DNA from: Aestuariibacter sp. GS-14 | GTDB lineage: Bacteria > Pseudomonadota > Gammaproteobacteria > Enterobacterales > Alteromonadaceae | Reading direction: 5' to 3' | Length of the DNA: 64,000 bases | NCBI RefSeq assembly: GCF_006494365.1 | Contig: NZ_VHIP01000001.1 | Location: 310,001-374,000, forward strand | In this document: one piece after another, positions 8,180 to 16,999 of the stretch | Position numbering within the stretch: position 1 is the first letter of the stretch | How the letters are laid out: the number at the start of each line of letters is the position of its first letter | Position numbers and translations under genes: made by a program | The notes under the pieces: model-generated | Told to the model about the DNA's origin: nothing | The model's input: only the letters and a program-made list of their open reading frames with translations | Databases searched by the model: none

Positions 8180-9526
8180 TCATGCTGGCACGTCTATGCC
8201 CTGATCACGCATTCTTGCCAGCTTATAACGAAGCGTACGCGGGCTGATCCCCAACTTCTCGGCAACATCTTTGCGCTTGCCTTTACAGGCATTCAGCGTA
8301 TCTAAAATGATCTGATGTTCCTGATGACGAAGCTCTGAGCCCAGGCGACTGTTGTCTTCTTCAGGTTCATCGAACACAGGTGAACTAGCTGGTTGCGCTG
8401 ACAACGACTCAATCATCAGGTCGGTTGCGTCAATAGTAGTCCCTTCACACAGGATTAATGCGCGTTGACACACGTTTTCCAGTTCGCGTACGTTACCTGG
8501 CCAGGCGTGTTGCAACAGTTTATTGCGGGCCGAAGCACTCAGCGTAAAATTACCCAGTCCTTGCTGGCTTGCATGCCGCGAAATTAGATGCTCAGCCAGT
8601 GGAATGATATCCCCACTGCGCTGACCCAAGGGCAACCAGGTGATCGGAAATACGTTTAAGCGGTAGTACAGGTCTTCTCTGAAGTCCCCTCTCGCCACAG
8701 CTTCTTTTAAGTCACGGTTGCTGGTAGCGATCACCCGCACATCCAATTCAATGGTTTTACGCGCCCCCAGACGTTCAACTTCTTTTTCCTGTAACACCCG
8801 TAACAACTTAGCCTGTAACGCTAAATCCATTTCAGTAATTTCATCGAGTAACAACGTACCGCCCTGGGCTTGTTCAAACTTGCCCGGACAAGCCTGAATT
8901 GCACCGGTAAACGCGCCTTTCTCATAGCCGAATAACGTTGCTTCCAGCATATTTTCCGGGATAGCCGCACAGTTGATAGCCACAAACGGATTAGCGGCGC
9001 GCTGGGAATTGTCATGGATGTATCGCGATAGCACTTCTTTACCTGAACCACTCGGTCCCAATACCATCACGGTGGCTTCCGAACGGGCAACTTTGCGCGC
9101 CAGCGTTAGTAACGCTTCACTGCGCGGATCGCCTACCACCGGCTGACGAGATTCCACTTTTTGCGCTGGTGCATAACGACTAACCAAATTCAGTAACACT
9201 TCAGGAGCAAACGGTTTCGACAGGTAGTCGGTTGCACCATCACGCATTGCCTGCACCGCATCGTCGATGGTGGCATAGGCTGTCATTAACAAAACAGGTA
9301 AATTGGCGTCTTTAGCCTTAATTGCTTTAAGCAGTGCCAGTCCGTTCATTTCGCCCATTTGGATATCGCTGATCACAATATCCACCGGCTGCCGCCCCAG
9401 CATCATAATGGCTTGCTCAGCGCTGTCTGCCGCGACAACCTGATAGTCTGCCAATAACAGCGTATCTACCAACGCCTCACGCAGGCCGGCATCATCTTCT
9501 ACGATCAATACAGTTGTTTTTGGCAT
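8180..9526 (-). CDS. flrC: Sigma-54 response regulator FlrC/FleR
   Basis: 448 residues in three domains. The receiver domain (about 5-120) has the phospho-acceptor Asp in VISDIQMGEMNG. The AAA+ sigma-54 activation domain (about 135-365) has Walker A GPSGSGKE and the sigma-54 contact loop GAFTGA. A Fis-type HTH lies at the C-terminus (KDVAEKLGISPRTLRYKL). FlrC, phosphorylated by FlrB, activates the class III flagellar genes. It lies three bases after flrB with AGGGG before its ATG. Unlike many relatives, it is followed by a convergent LysR gene rather than fliE. Confidence 0.93.
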   Translation of the reverse strand: MPKTTVLIVEDDAGLREALVDTLLLADYQVVAADSAEQAIMMLGRQPVDIVISDIQMGEMNGLALLKAIKAKDANLPVLLMTAYATIDDAVQAMRDGATDYLSKPFAPEVLLNLVSRYAPAQKVESRQPVVGDPRSEALLTLARKVARSEATVMVLGPSGSGKEVLSRYIHDNSQRAANPFVAINCAAIPENMLEATLFGYEKGAFTGAIQACPGKFEQAQGGTLLLDEITEMDLALQAKLLRVLQEKEVERLGARKTIELDVRVIATSNRDLKEAVARGDFREDLYYRLNVFPITWLPLGQRSGDIIPLAEHLISRHASQQGLGNFTLSASARNKLLQHAWPGNVRELENVCQRALILCEGTTIDATDLMIESLSAQPASSPVFDEPEEDNSRLGSELRHQEHQIILDTLNACKGKRKDVAEKLGISPRTLRYKLARMRDQGIDVPA

Positions 9527-9529
9527 GAA

Positions 9530-10684
9530 TTACCCCTTAATGACCGACGTTAATGGTTCAACGTCAGTGGAAAACGCCCGCGGCAGCATTATTGAGAAAC
9601 ATGCACCGCCGTCTGGCAAATTGGTTACCTGAATTTTACCCTGATGCGCATTGGCTACTGATTTCACCACTGCCAAACCAAGGCCTGTACCATGAGTTTT
9701 GGTAGTGAAAAACGGCTCAAAAATCTTTTGTCTTACCGTGTCGCTCACACCCGGCCCCTGATCGGATACAGCAACGACCAACCAACGATTTTGCAACCGA
9801 AACTGTACCTGAATAGTGCTCTCTTTAGGGCTAATCTGGCTGGCGTTTTGAATGAGGTTTAATACTGCGCCTTGCAGTGCAGTAAGGTTGCCGGTAATGC
9901 GCGCGTCAATATTCTGGCCTTTGAAAACCAGCTGTTGATTCATGCCCGCTGCCATGGTTTGCGCTGTGGCTTCGATAGCATCGAACAGGGTTTCAACTGA
10001 GATGTCGTTGACCACTTGTTGTTCGCCACTTTTGGCAAACAACAACATGTCATTTACCTGACTCTCTAACTCTTTTAAACGGTCTTGCAGTTTATTGGCA
10101 AACTGATGACTGGCATCAGCACCTAACCCCTTACGGGTTAAATTGGCTGCATATAGCATGGCAGCCGATAATGGCGTGCGAATTTGATGTGCCAGTGAAG
10201 CAACCATTTTTCCTAATGAAGACAATCGCTGTAAATGACTCAGGCGCGCCTGCAACTGACGGGTTTCGGTAAGATCAGTGAGCACGATAAGCTGGCCGGG
10301 TTCGTTCACCAAAGGTGTGATAGATAGCTTAACTCTGCGCCCGTCGAACAACGACACTTCATGGCCATCATCCGCTCTTGGTTTAAATGAACGGGCAATA
10401 ATGGTTCGCCACAATTCACCTTCCAGGGGTTCGCCTAAAAACACTTTTGCCTGCTCGTTGGCCTGACGCACGATCCCCTGAGCATCGATTACTACTACGC
10501 CAGCGGGCATAACCTGTAACAAATGGCTCAGCCGCGACGCCTGTTGTTGGAGTGAGGCCAGTTCCTGTTGCTGAGCTTGTGCTTTGTCACGGGCAACACT
10601 TAAATCTGTGAGCGTAGCGCCGGCGCCGGACTGGGCGTCGGTGATATCCTCAATGAGGTTGGCAGAACGACTTTTTAATGCCAT
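9530..10684 (-). CDS. flrB: Flagellar sensor histidine kinase FlrB/FleS
   Basis: 384 residues without membrane segments, so probably cytoplasmic. An N-terminal coiled-coil (about 25-50) and a PAS domain (about 50-150) precede the dimerisation domain with the phospho-accepting His in SLAHQIRTPLSAA. The ATPase domain carries NLIQNASQIS, DQGPGVS and TGLGLAVVKS. FlrB phosphorylates FlrC to switch on the class III flagellar genes. GAGGATCCC precedes the ATG at 10684, and a sigma-54 promoter lies about 50 bases upstream, fitting control by FlrA. Confidence 0.92.
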   Translation of the reverse strand: MALKSRSANLIEDITDAQSGAGATLTDLSVARDKAQAQQQELASLQQQASRLSHLLQVMPAGVVVIDAQGIVRQANEQAKVFLGEPLEGELWRTIIARSFKPRADDGHEVSLFDGRRVKLSITPLVNEPGQLIVLTDLTETRQLQARLSHLQRLSSLGKMVASLAHQIRTPLSAAMLYAANLTRKGLGADASHQFANKLQDRLKELESQVNDMLLFAKSGEQQVVNDISVETLFDAIEATAQTMAAGMNQQLVFKGQNIDARITGNLTALQGAVLNLIQNASQISPKESTIQVQFRLQNRWLVVAVSDQGPGVSDTVRQKIFEPFFTTKTHGTGLGLAVVKSVANAHQGKIQVTNLPDGGACFSIMLPRAFSTDVEPLTSVIKG

Positions 10685-10731
10685 GGGATCCTCGTCAATT
10701 TGCAGACACTATTTAACATATCCAAGGGGAT

Positions 10732-10747
10732 AGCATTTGCCGTGCCA
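10732..10747 (-). promoter_or_regulatory. Sigma-54 promoter of flrBC
   Basis: On the minus strand TGGCAC (10742-10747), then five bases, then ATGCT (10732-10736) gives the GG-N10-GC core of a -24/-12 promoter with a perfect -24 box. It lies about 48 bases before the flrB start codon, leaving a leader of roughly 35 bases. In the known hierarchy FlrA activates flrBC from such a promoter. Confidence 0.82.
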
Positions 10748-10931
10748 AAAATTAACGACTATTTTTCAATGAGTTATAAATTGCCGCAGTGGCAATATTA
10801 TGTCAATTTACTGACGAAATAGAGATAATACCAATTTGCATACAGAGGAAGTGAATTACTTAAAATAGCGATGTGAATTGCGAAAGTGATGTGGCAAAGC
10901 GCTTAATTCAGCGCCTAAAAGTACAACTGAC

Positions 10932-12356
10932 TTATCGCTGAATATCGTATTTACGCATTTTTTCGACCAGTGTTGTGCGGCGCATACCGAGTTTATCAGC
11001 TGCACGTGCCACAACCCAATCCTGTTGTTCGAGCGCTTGTTGAATGAGATTAATTTCAAGCTCTGACAGATATTCTTTGAGGTTAACACCTTCGTCAGGC
11101 AGAAAGCCATTCATGACAGGCTCCGCTTCAGCTTCATCCTGCGCGGCACTTTCGGCGAACAAAGCATTAAATGCCTCACGCTCCAGTACTTCTTCCGGGT
11201 AGTCGGGCTCAAAAGGCTCTACATCGCCATATTGGTATTTTGGGGGTAATTCCTGAACGTCAACAATTTGTCCTGGATAGAGGATCATCAAACGCTCAAC
11301 CAGATTAGACAGTTCCCTTACGTTACCTGACCAGTTATGCTCCATTAGGGAGCTGATTGCACGCTCGGTAAATTTAACCGGCTCGACACCTTCTCCGTGG
11401 ATCCGGGTAATGAGCTCCTGCAATAACAACGGAATATCTTCACGACGCTCGCGCAATGCGGGGCTATCAATAGGGAATACATTCAGTCGGTAATACAAGT
11501 CTTCGCGGAATTTGTCTTCCGCTATCATTTTTTCCAGGTCCCGGTGCGTTGCAGCAATAATGCGCACGTTACATGCCATCGGCTTATGACCACCGACCCT
11601 TTCAAAAATGCGCTCCTGCAATACACGCAGCAACTTTACCTGCATCTGCAGTGGCATATCGCCAATTTCATCGAGGAACAACGTACCGCCTTCAGCTAAT
11701 TCAAAGCGACCTTTTCGCGAACTAATCGCACCAGTAAATGCGCCTTTTTCGTGACCGAAAAGCTCACTCTCCAGCAGTTCACCGGGAATGGCTCCGCAGT
11801 TCACAGGAATAAACGGGCCATCTTTGCGCTCGGATAAAAAATGCACGTTGCGGGCAACCACTTCCTTGCCTGTACCGGATTCACCCAAAATCAGTACCGT
11901 TGCATCGGTGGGTGCGACCTGCTCCACTAACCGGCGCACTAGTTGAATTTGCTCGCTCTTGCCAACCAGACTACGGAACAACCGCGTCTTCATGGGCACA
12001 GCACTGTTGCGCACAGGATGACTGCGAATGTATTCCTGACAACGGTGAATGGCCTGGGTGAGCACAGGGTAAGTAATCGGCAGGTTGACATGCCCTACCA
12101 GATTGCCAACTGTAGGAACTGGCTGTTCCCCCGTGTGAACAGCCACAAAAGGATGCATAGGAAACGACTTCACCAGGGCAATCGCCTGTTCGTCGGAAGA
12201 CACATCCAGCAACACCGCGGTAGGTGATAACTCGGTTAATTGTGCAGACGCTTCAGAAACAGCGAAGGAGCGGCAGGACTCGCCCAAAAATGTCAGAATT
12301 GTTTGTAAATTCTGAACCAGAGCTTGGTTGTCACTGACAAGCAGAATATCCTTCAT
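10932..12356 (-). CDS. flrA: Flagellar master regulator FlrA/FleQ
   Basis: 474 residues. The order is an N-terminal FleQ-type receiver-like domain (about 3-115), a AAA+ domain (about 135-375) with Walker A GESGTGKE and the sigma-54 loop GAFTGA, and a C-terminal Fis-type HTH ([19 protein letters not shown]). It is transcribed on its own: a gap of about 250 bases with a sigma-54 promoter separates it from flrB. GGGGAACGA precedes the ATG. FlrA starts the flagellar cascade with sigma-54 and in relatives is antagonised by FlhG and c-di-GMP. A weak hairpin (10899-10914, GCGCT-N6-AGCGC) follows the stop. Confidence 0.93.
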   Translation of the reverse strand: MKDILLVSDNQALVQNLQTILTFLGESCRSFAVSEASAQLTELSPTAVLLDVSSDEQAIALVKSFPMHPFVAVHTGEQPVPTVGNLVGHVNLPITYPVLTQAIHRCQEYIRSHPVRNSAVPMKTRLFRSLVGKSEQIQLVRRLVEQVAPTDATVLILGESGTGKEVVARNVHFLSERKDGPFIPVNCGAIPGELLESELFGHEKGAFTGAISSRKGRFELAEGGTLFLDEIGDMPLQMQVKLLRVLQERIFERVGGHKPMACNVRIIAATHRDLEKMIAEDKFREDLYYRLNVFPIDSPALRERREDIPLLLQELITRIHGEGVEPVKFTERAISSLMEHNWSGNVRELSNLVERLMILYPGQIVDVQELPPKYQYGDVEPFEPDYPEEVLEREAFNALFAESAAQDEAEAEPVMNGFLPDEGVNLKEYLSELEINLIQQALEQQDWVVARAADKLGMRRTTLVEKMRKYDIQR

Positions 12357-12593
12357 TCGTTCCCCGAAACGCGTTTGTTATTATTCACTAGTTTATACCA
12401 ATCCTCGCGCATTTGTGCAGTGGGGCAGCAAAGTTCTTTTGGAGAATTGCCATATCCCATCTTGGCGGCAGCTTGGCAGCAGCCTGGCAACATTTGTTCA
12501 AGTTGAAATTTGCCGGAGGATTGTATATTGCGCAGAGCAATTGTAGCGGTAACGCAGTGAATCGCAACGAAAAAGGCGGATCTCAGATACAAA
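12357..12593 (-). promoter_or_regulatory. flrA upstream region with candidate sigma-70 promoter
   Basis: On the minus strand TTGCGA (12562-12567), a 16-base spacer and TACAAT (12540-12545) make a plausible sigma-70 promoter, giving a leader of about 180 bases. A second TATAAA lies nearer the gene but lacks a good -35. Three 11-base repeats at 12461-12491 sit inside the leader. No coding gene is supported here. Confidence 0.35.
12461..12491. repeat. Three 11-bp-period tandem repeats in the flrA leader
   Basis: CTTGGCGGCAG (12461-12471), CTTGGCAGCAG (12472-12482) and CCTGGCAAC (12483-12491) follow one another with an 11-base period, close to one helical turn. The first two copies differ at a single base. 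The position between the candidate promoter and the flrA start would suit a regulator array or an RNA element. Confidence 0.55.
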
Positions 12594-12615
12594 AAAGGCT
12601 GGATAACCAGCCTTT
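12594..12615 (-). terminator. Intrinsic terminator after the orphan flagellin gene
   Basis: AAAGGCTGG-ATAA-CCAGCCTTT is a perfect hairpin nine pairs long. On the minus strand it continues into a run of Ts (12591-12596), 20-40 bases after the stop of the flagellin-like gene at 12634. It separates that gene from flrA. Confidence 0.88.
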
Positions 12616-12633
12616 GTCTAAAAATGCGGCAAT

Positions 12634-13434
12634 TTAGCCGTTTAGTAAACTCAATACTGAGCCCTGTTGCTGATTTGCCTGAACTTGCACAGACAATGCA
12701 GCCTGCCCCAACACATCATTGGCAGCTTGCTGTGACGCCGCCTGCGCGTAATCTGTATCCTGAATACGACTTCTTGCTGCAGCAGTGTTTACGTCTGATT
12801 GCGACAGGTTGCGCGCCGTGCTGGCGAGTTGATTCTGTACTGCGCCTAACTCACCGCGGGCACTGCCAACCACATCTACAGCGGCATCGGCCGCTGCCAG
12901 GATATCTTCACTGGACTGACTGGTTACATCAATATTCAGCACACCGCTCAACTGACTGGCGATGTCTTTAGTGCCCACACTGATCTGCTGACCCGCTTGC
13001 GCACCCACCTGAAAATTAATGTCGCTGTCTGACGATAACAATGGCTTACCCGCAAAATTGGTTTGCTCAATCGTTTGCGAGATATTTTCCTGCAGTTGCG
13101 TAATTTCTGATTGGATGGCCTGTTTATCGGCTGCACTTAAAATACCGCTTCCCGCCTGTACTGACAGCTCGCGGATGCGGTTTACGTCGTTATTAATACC
13201 TTCCAGTCCGCCTTCAGCGACCTGCGAAAGAGAAATACCGTCATACACGTTATTGATCGCCTGACGGTTGCCCTCTACCTGAGAAGTCAGGCGGTCGATG
13301 ATTTGCTGCGCCGCAGCGCCATCAGCCGCACTATTGATTTTTTTACCCGATGCCAGCTTTTCAAACAGGGAATCCTGTTTCTTTTGAACCTGCTGAAGCA
13401 ACGAACCACCAGAATCTGAATTGAAGTTAATCAT
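12634..13434 (-). CDS. Divergent orphan flagellin-like protein
   Basis: 266 residues from the ATG at 13434 (GAGGAG six bases upstream; 13437 is an alternative). It keeps flagellin hallmarks: LASGKKINSAADGAAAQQI in the N-terminal D1 region, IRELSVQAGSG, and a C-terminal ARSRIQDTDYAQAASQQAANDVLGQAALSVQ-like helix. The start of D0 differs: the usual NTNVSALNAQ segment is replaced by NSDSGGSLLQQVQ, and it ends SVLSLLNG. It lies beside flrA, 39 kb from the flagellin array, with its own candidate promoter and terminator. It could be a minor filament, hook-proximal or regulatory flagellin; its role is unknown. Confidence 0.85.
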   Translation of the reverse strand: MINFNSDSGGSLLQQVQKKQDSLFEKLASGKKINSAADGAAAQQIIDRLTSQVEGNRQAINNVYDGISLSQVAEGGLEGINNDVNRIRELSVQAGSGILSAADKQAIQSEITQLQENISQTIEQTNFAGKPLLSSDSDINFQVGAQAGQQISVGTKDIASQLSGVLNIDVTSQSSEDILAAADAAVDVVGSARGELGAVQNQLASTARNLSQSDVNTAAARSRIQDTDYAQAASQQAANDVLGQAALSVQVQANQQQGSVLSLLNG

Positions 13435-13524
13435 CATCCTCTCCTCTACCACAATCAAATATAGCAAAACATCGACGAAAAAGTAAGCAACCAAGCAGTA
13501 TTCAGTTATAGCCTCTAATAACTA

Positions 13525-13554
13525 TGTATAATTGTTCGCTCCCTATTGCGTCAA
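13525..13554 (-). promoter_or_regulatory. Candidate sigma-70 promoter of the orphan flagellin gene
   Basis: On the minus strand TTGACG (13549-13554), an 18-base spacer and TATACA (13525-13530) resemble a housekeeping promoter about 90 bases before the gene. No good sigma-28 or sigma-54 site was seen in this orientation, in contrast with the array flagellins. Confidence 0.42.
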
Positions 13555-13654
13555 TAATCTAACGCTTGGTATTGGAATGATTTTTGAATAACAACAAGAT
13601 AGTTAAACTGAACATCCAGAAAGATGATGGTTACGGGCCTGATAACGGGTTAAT

Positions 13655-13681
13655 TAAGGCAAAATATATTTAGGCCGATAA
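13655..13681 (+). promoter_or_regulatory. Sigma-28 (FliA) promoter of the plus-strand sugar operon
   Basis: TAAG (13655-13658), exactly 15 bases, then GCCGATAA (13674-13681). The -10 element is a perfect match to the flagellar sigma-28 consensus and the -35 matches three of four core bases. It lies 26 bases before the ATG of the dehydrogenase gene at 13708. Confidence 0.78.
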
Positions 13682-13707
13682 CAAGTAAATCGTTGCGAAT
13701 AAGTATT

Positions 13708-14763
13708 ATGAGAACAATCACAGCCGCCGTGCTCAGAGAATGTGGCAAGCCACTGGATATAGTTAACAATATTACTATCCCTGAATTGGGTAATGGTCAG
13801 GTATTGGTTAAAATTCACTATACCGGCGTGTGTCATTCTCAGTTAATGGAAGTATCTGGTGCGCGTGGCGTAGATCGCTATTTACCTCATATGCTCGGAC
13901 ATGAAGCAACAGCAACTGTGATTGATATAGGTCCAAATGTATCCACGGTTTCGCCTGGCAATAAAGTTGTACTGGGCTGGTTAAAGGGATCAGGTGTCGA
14001 CGCGGGGGGAACGGTATACGAATCCCCCATAGGTAAAATTAATGCAGGCCCTGTAACCACATTCAGCAATTACAGCGTGGTATCAGAAAATCGCTGCTAT
14101 CCTTTACCCCCGCAAATAGGATTAAAGGAAGGCGTGCTGTTCGGATGTGCCCTGCCTACCGGTATGGGAATGGTGCAAAACCAACTGTCACTGAATCCAG
14201 AAAACAGCGTTGGAATAATGGGATTAGGTGGAATTGGTATGGCTGCGCTGATCGCTGCGGTAAATTGTGGCGCCAGACTCATTGTGGCCATCGATACCAA
14301 TGATGACAAGCTGGCACTTGCCAGACGTATTGGAGCGCACGTTACCCTGAATCCAACAAGAGACGCGCTGACCGAATCAATCCAACAAGCTAATAACGGC
14401 GAACTACTCGATTACATCGTTGAAGCAGCCGGCAGTTGCCGAACCATTGAATCTGCGTTCGCGCTGATCCATCGCCAACACGGCAAGTGTGTGTTTGCCT
14501 CGCATCCCAAACAGGGTGACAAAATTCATTTAGACCCGTTTGAGCTTATTTGCGGAAAAAGCATTGAAGGCTCATGGGGAGGCGGTGCCAACCCGTTGAC
14601 ACTCTTGAATCAGGCTGCAAACGACGAAAAGTCACTTGCACCTCTACAACACTTTTTGTCCGACACATATACACTCACACAGATAAATCAGGCCCTGGAA
14701 GATTTAACCAATCAAAAGGTAGTCAGAGCCATCATCGAATTGGATGGTAACGCACATGAATGA
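13708..14763 (+). CDS. Zinc-dependent MDR alcohol dehydrogenase
   Basis: 351 residues from the ATG at 13708 (an in-frame TTG at 13693 is less likely). The N-terminal GroES-like catalytic domain has the zinc ligands Cys in GVCHSQ and His-Glu in GHEA. The Rossmann domain has GIMGLGGIGMAAL followed by the acidic IVAIDTND, which favours NAD(H). The usual four-cysteine structural zinc loop is absent; GWLKGSGVDAGG stands in its place. As first gene of a FliA-driven operon with sugar nucleotidyltransferases, it probably oxidises or reduces a sugar or polyol intermediate. The substrate is unknown. Confidence 0.83.
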   Translation: MRTITAAVLRECGKPLDIVNNITIPELGNGQVLVKIHYTGVCHSQLMEVSGARGVDRYLPHMLGHEATATVIDIGPNVSTVSPGNKVVLGWLKGSGVDAGGTVYESPIGKINAGPVTTFSNYSVVSENRCYPLPPQIGLKEGVLFGCALPTGMGMVQNQLSLNPENSVGIMGLGGIGMAALIAAVNCGARLIVAIDTNDDKLALARRIGAHVTLNPTRDALTESIQQANNGELLDYIVEAAGSCRTIESAFALIHRQHGKCVFASHPKQGDKIHLDPFELICGKSIEGSWGGGANPLTLLNQAANDEKSLAPLQHFLSDTYTLTQINQALEDLTNQKVVRAIIELDGNAHE

Positions 14764-16234
14764 TAAACACGCCACACTCCAGCAGATTCTTGCCGCCAAA
14801 CAAGCAGGTAAATCTGTGTGCTTTGTTTCAGGTAACTTCAATATAATTCATCCAGGGCATTTGCGCTTTTTGCTGTTCGCCGCAGAGCAAGCCGATTTGC
14901 TGGTAGTTGGTCTATACGACAGACATGAGTCTCTGAGCGCCTGCTTTGACAACGAAGAAAGGCTGATGGCACTAAAAGCACTAAATTGCGTTGATGAAGT
15001 AATTGTAGTGAACGGGGATCGTCTGAATGTAATTGCCCAGATTCAACCTGACGTGATTGTGAAGGGCAAAGAATTTTCCAAAGCCGATAACCCTGAAAAA
15101 GCCATTGTAGATACCTATGGTGGGCGTTTAATTTTCAGTTCAGGCGAAAAATTATTTTCAAGTCGTGAGTTACTCCAACAACAATTGCGTCAAAACACAC
15201 AGTTATCTCAGCAACTCCAGCGCTATCATGAACGCTATGACGTCGCGCAGGATACGCTGTCGCATTTCCTTGAAAAATTCAGTAACCTGAATGTCGCAGT
15301 ACTCGGCGATATCATTGTTGATGAGTATCAGGAATGTCTGGCAATTGGTATGTCTCAGGAAGACCCCACTATTGCCGTTAGTCCACTAGAGTCTTTTAGG
15401 TATCTGGGCGGAGCAGGTATCGTTGCGGGACATGCCGCAAGTTTAGGCGCAAACGTGACCTTTTTTAGTGTCTGTGGACGCGACGAGCACGGCGAATTTG
15501 CCCAGCAAAAGCTTAATGAATACGGCATCGAAGCCGTCCTCAAATACGACGCTTCCCGCCCCACCACACACAAACTGCGCTATCGTGCCAAGGATAAGAC
15601 GCTCCTGCGGGTTAACAGTTACCGCAGGCACGATATTGACGCGCCACTGATCAATGAGTTTGTTCAGGCATTTGAAGCGAATGCGGCGCACTATGACATC
15701 GTACTGTTTGCCGATTTTAACTTTGGCTTGCTGTGTCCTGCGCTGGTCAATCGAATCAGTGATATATGCCGGGCGAAGAACATTCCCATCGTGGCAGATA
15801 GTCAAACCTCTTCACAGGTTGGTGACTTAGGTAAATTTAAGGATTTACTGCTGACAACACCAACCGAAGTGGAAGCACGTCAAACCATGCAGGACGACAG
15901 CAACGGTCTGATTGAGGTATCCAAAGACCTGGTGGAAAAACTAAACGCACAAAACCTCATGGTGACACTGGGAGGCGAAGGTGTACTTATTCGCCATATG
16001 AACGAGGACGGTTTACTGGAAACCGATAACCTGCCTGCGTTTGCAGACTCAGCCATCGATACGGCAGGCGCCGGTGATGCTATGTTTGTTACCTGTGCTT
16101 TGATGTTGGCCAGTGGTGCCAGTATCTGGCAAGCCGCCTTTGTCGGTAGTGTGAGCTCCTCCATACAGGTAAGCGTGAGAGGTAACGTGCCTATCGCTAA
16201 ACAAGCAATTTACCGCAAACTGGGAGAGCTCTGA
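14756..16234 (+). CDS. Bifunctional cytidylyltransferase-like / PfkB kinase (HldE-like, domains inverted)
   Basis: 492 residues. The N-terminal nucleotidyltransferase domain (about 15-140) shows SGNFNIIHPGH with the HxGH catalytic motif. The C-terminal ribokinase-family domain (about 180-490) begins VAVLGDIIVDEY and ends with the DTAGAGDAMF anion-hole/base motif. HldE, the ADP-heptose enzyme, has the same two activities but kinase first, so the order is inverted here. It overlaps the dehydrogenase gene by eight bases (start at 14756 rather than 14744). Probably it phosphorylates and activates a heptose-like or related sugar. The nucleotide used cannot be read from sequence. Confidence 0.83.
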   Translation: MNDKHATLQQILAAKQAGKSVCFVSGNFNIIHPGHLRFLLFAAEQADLLVVGLYDRHESLSACFDNEERLMALKALNCVDEVIVVNGDRLNVIAQIQPDVIVKGKEFSKADNPEKAIVDTYGGRLIFSSGEKLFSSRELLQQQLRQNTQLSQQLQRYHERYDVAQDTLSHFLEKFSNLNVAVLGDIIVDEYQECLAIGMSQEDPTIAVSPLESFRYLGGAGIVAGHAASLGANVTFFSVCGRDEHGEFAQQKLNEYGIEAVLKYDASRPTTHKLRYRAKDKTLLRVNSYRRHDIDAPLINEFVQAFEANAAHYDIVLFADFNFGLLCPALVNRISDICRAKNIPIVADSQTSSQVGDLGKFKDLLLTTPTEVEARQTMQDDSNGLIEVSKDLVEKLNAQNLMVTLGGEGVLIRHMNEDGLLETDNLPAFADSAIDTAGAGDAMFVTCALMLASGASIWQAAFVGSVSSSIQVSVRGNVPIAKQAIYRKLGEL

Positions 16235-16237
16235 CCC

Positions 16238-16999
16238 ATGCAGGCAGTTTTACTGGCTGCAGGGCTTGGTACCCGTCTGCGGCCGATTACCAACTCGCAG
16301 CCTAAATGCATGGTGCCCATCAACGGACAACCGCTACTGGATATCTGGTTGAAGCAGCTTACCCACTCTGCATCGATCTCCGACATTTTTGTTAACACGC
16401 ATTACTTTTCAGATGTAGTGGCAGCCTTTCTCAACGACAAATGGGCTGCCTTCCCGCAGGTGAAAAACTGGTATGAGCCTGAACTACTGGGAACTGCCGG
16501 CACTTTGAAACACAATGCTTCACAACTCCTCAGTGAGGATGTTGTGGTGATCCACGCGGATAACCTGTCGGCCTTCGACCTGGATGCTTTTATTCAGGCA
16601 CATCAGCAACGCCCCGATGGCTGCGAAATGACCATGATGGTATTTGAAACCGATACGCCGTCGTCTTGTGGCATTGTCGAATTACAGGGAAACACGGTGG
16701 TAGCCATGCATGAAAAAGTGGCTAATCCGCCGGGCAAACTGGCCAACGGTGCAGTTTATATCATGAGCCAACAGATGTTGCATTGGATTGTAGAAAACGA
16801 GGCGAATGATATCAGTACTCAGGTCATTCCAGCCATGCTGGGCAAAATTCAGGCCTGGACCAATCACATGTACCATCGGGATATTGGCACACCTGAGAGT
16901 TATGCTATTGCTCAATTGGAATACAAAGCGAAGCGCTACATAACACGTGCTCCGTTTATTGAGCAAAGCACGTCAGATTCTAATAAACTCAGACCATAG
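16238..16999 (+). CDS. Sugar-1-phosphate nucleotidyltransferase (HddC/RmlA-like)
   Basis: 253 residues of the NTP_transferase fold. The N-terminal signature LLAAGLGTRLRPITNSQPK contains the G-x-G-T-R-x-x-P..PK nucleotide-binding loop, followed by VVVIHADNLS (metal/nucleotide site) and EKVANPPGKLANGAVYI. It is shorter than RmlA and close in length to HddC, the D,D-heptose-1-phosphate guanylyltransferase. It follows the HldE-like gene by three bases, which suits activation of the phosphorylated sugar. The last 11 bases overlap the convergent ThDP-enzyme gene. Confidence 0.83.
   Translation: MQAVLLAAGLGTRLRPITNSQPKCMVPINGQPLLDIWLKQLTHSASISDIFVNTHYFSDVVAAFLNDKWAAFPQVKNWYEPELLGTAGTLKHNASQLLSEDVVVIHADNLSAFDLDAFIQAHQQRPDGCEMTMMVFETDTPSSCGIVELQGNTVVAMHEKVANPPGKLANGAVYIMSQQMLHWIVENEANDISTQVIPAMLGKIQAWTNHMYHRDIGTPESYAIAQLEYKAKRYITRAPFIEQSTSDSNKLRP

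Noticed and set aside
12328-12637. Small plus-strand open frames upstream of flrA
   Set aside because: They overlap the flrA leader and the terminator hairpin and lack ribosome-binding sites and family features.
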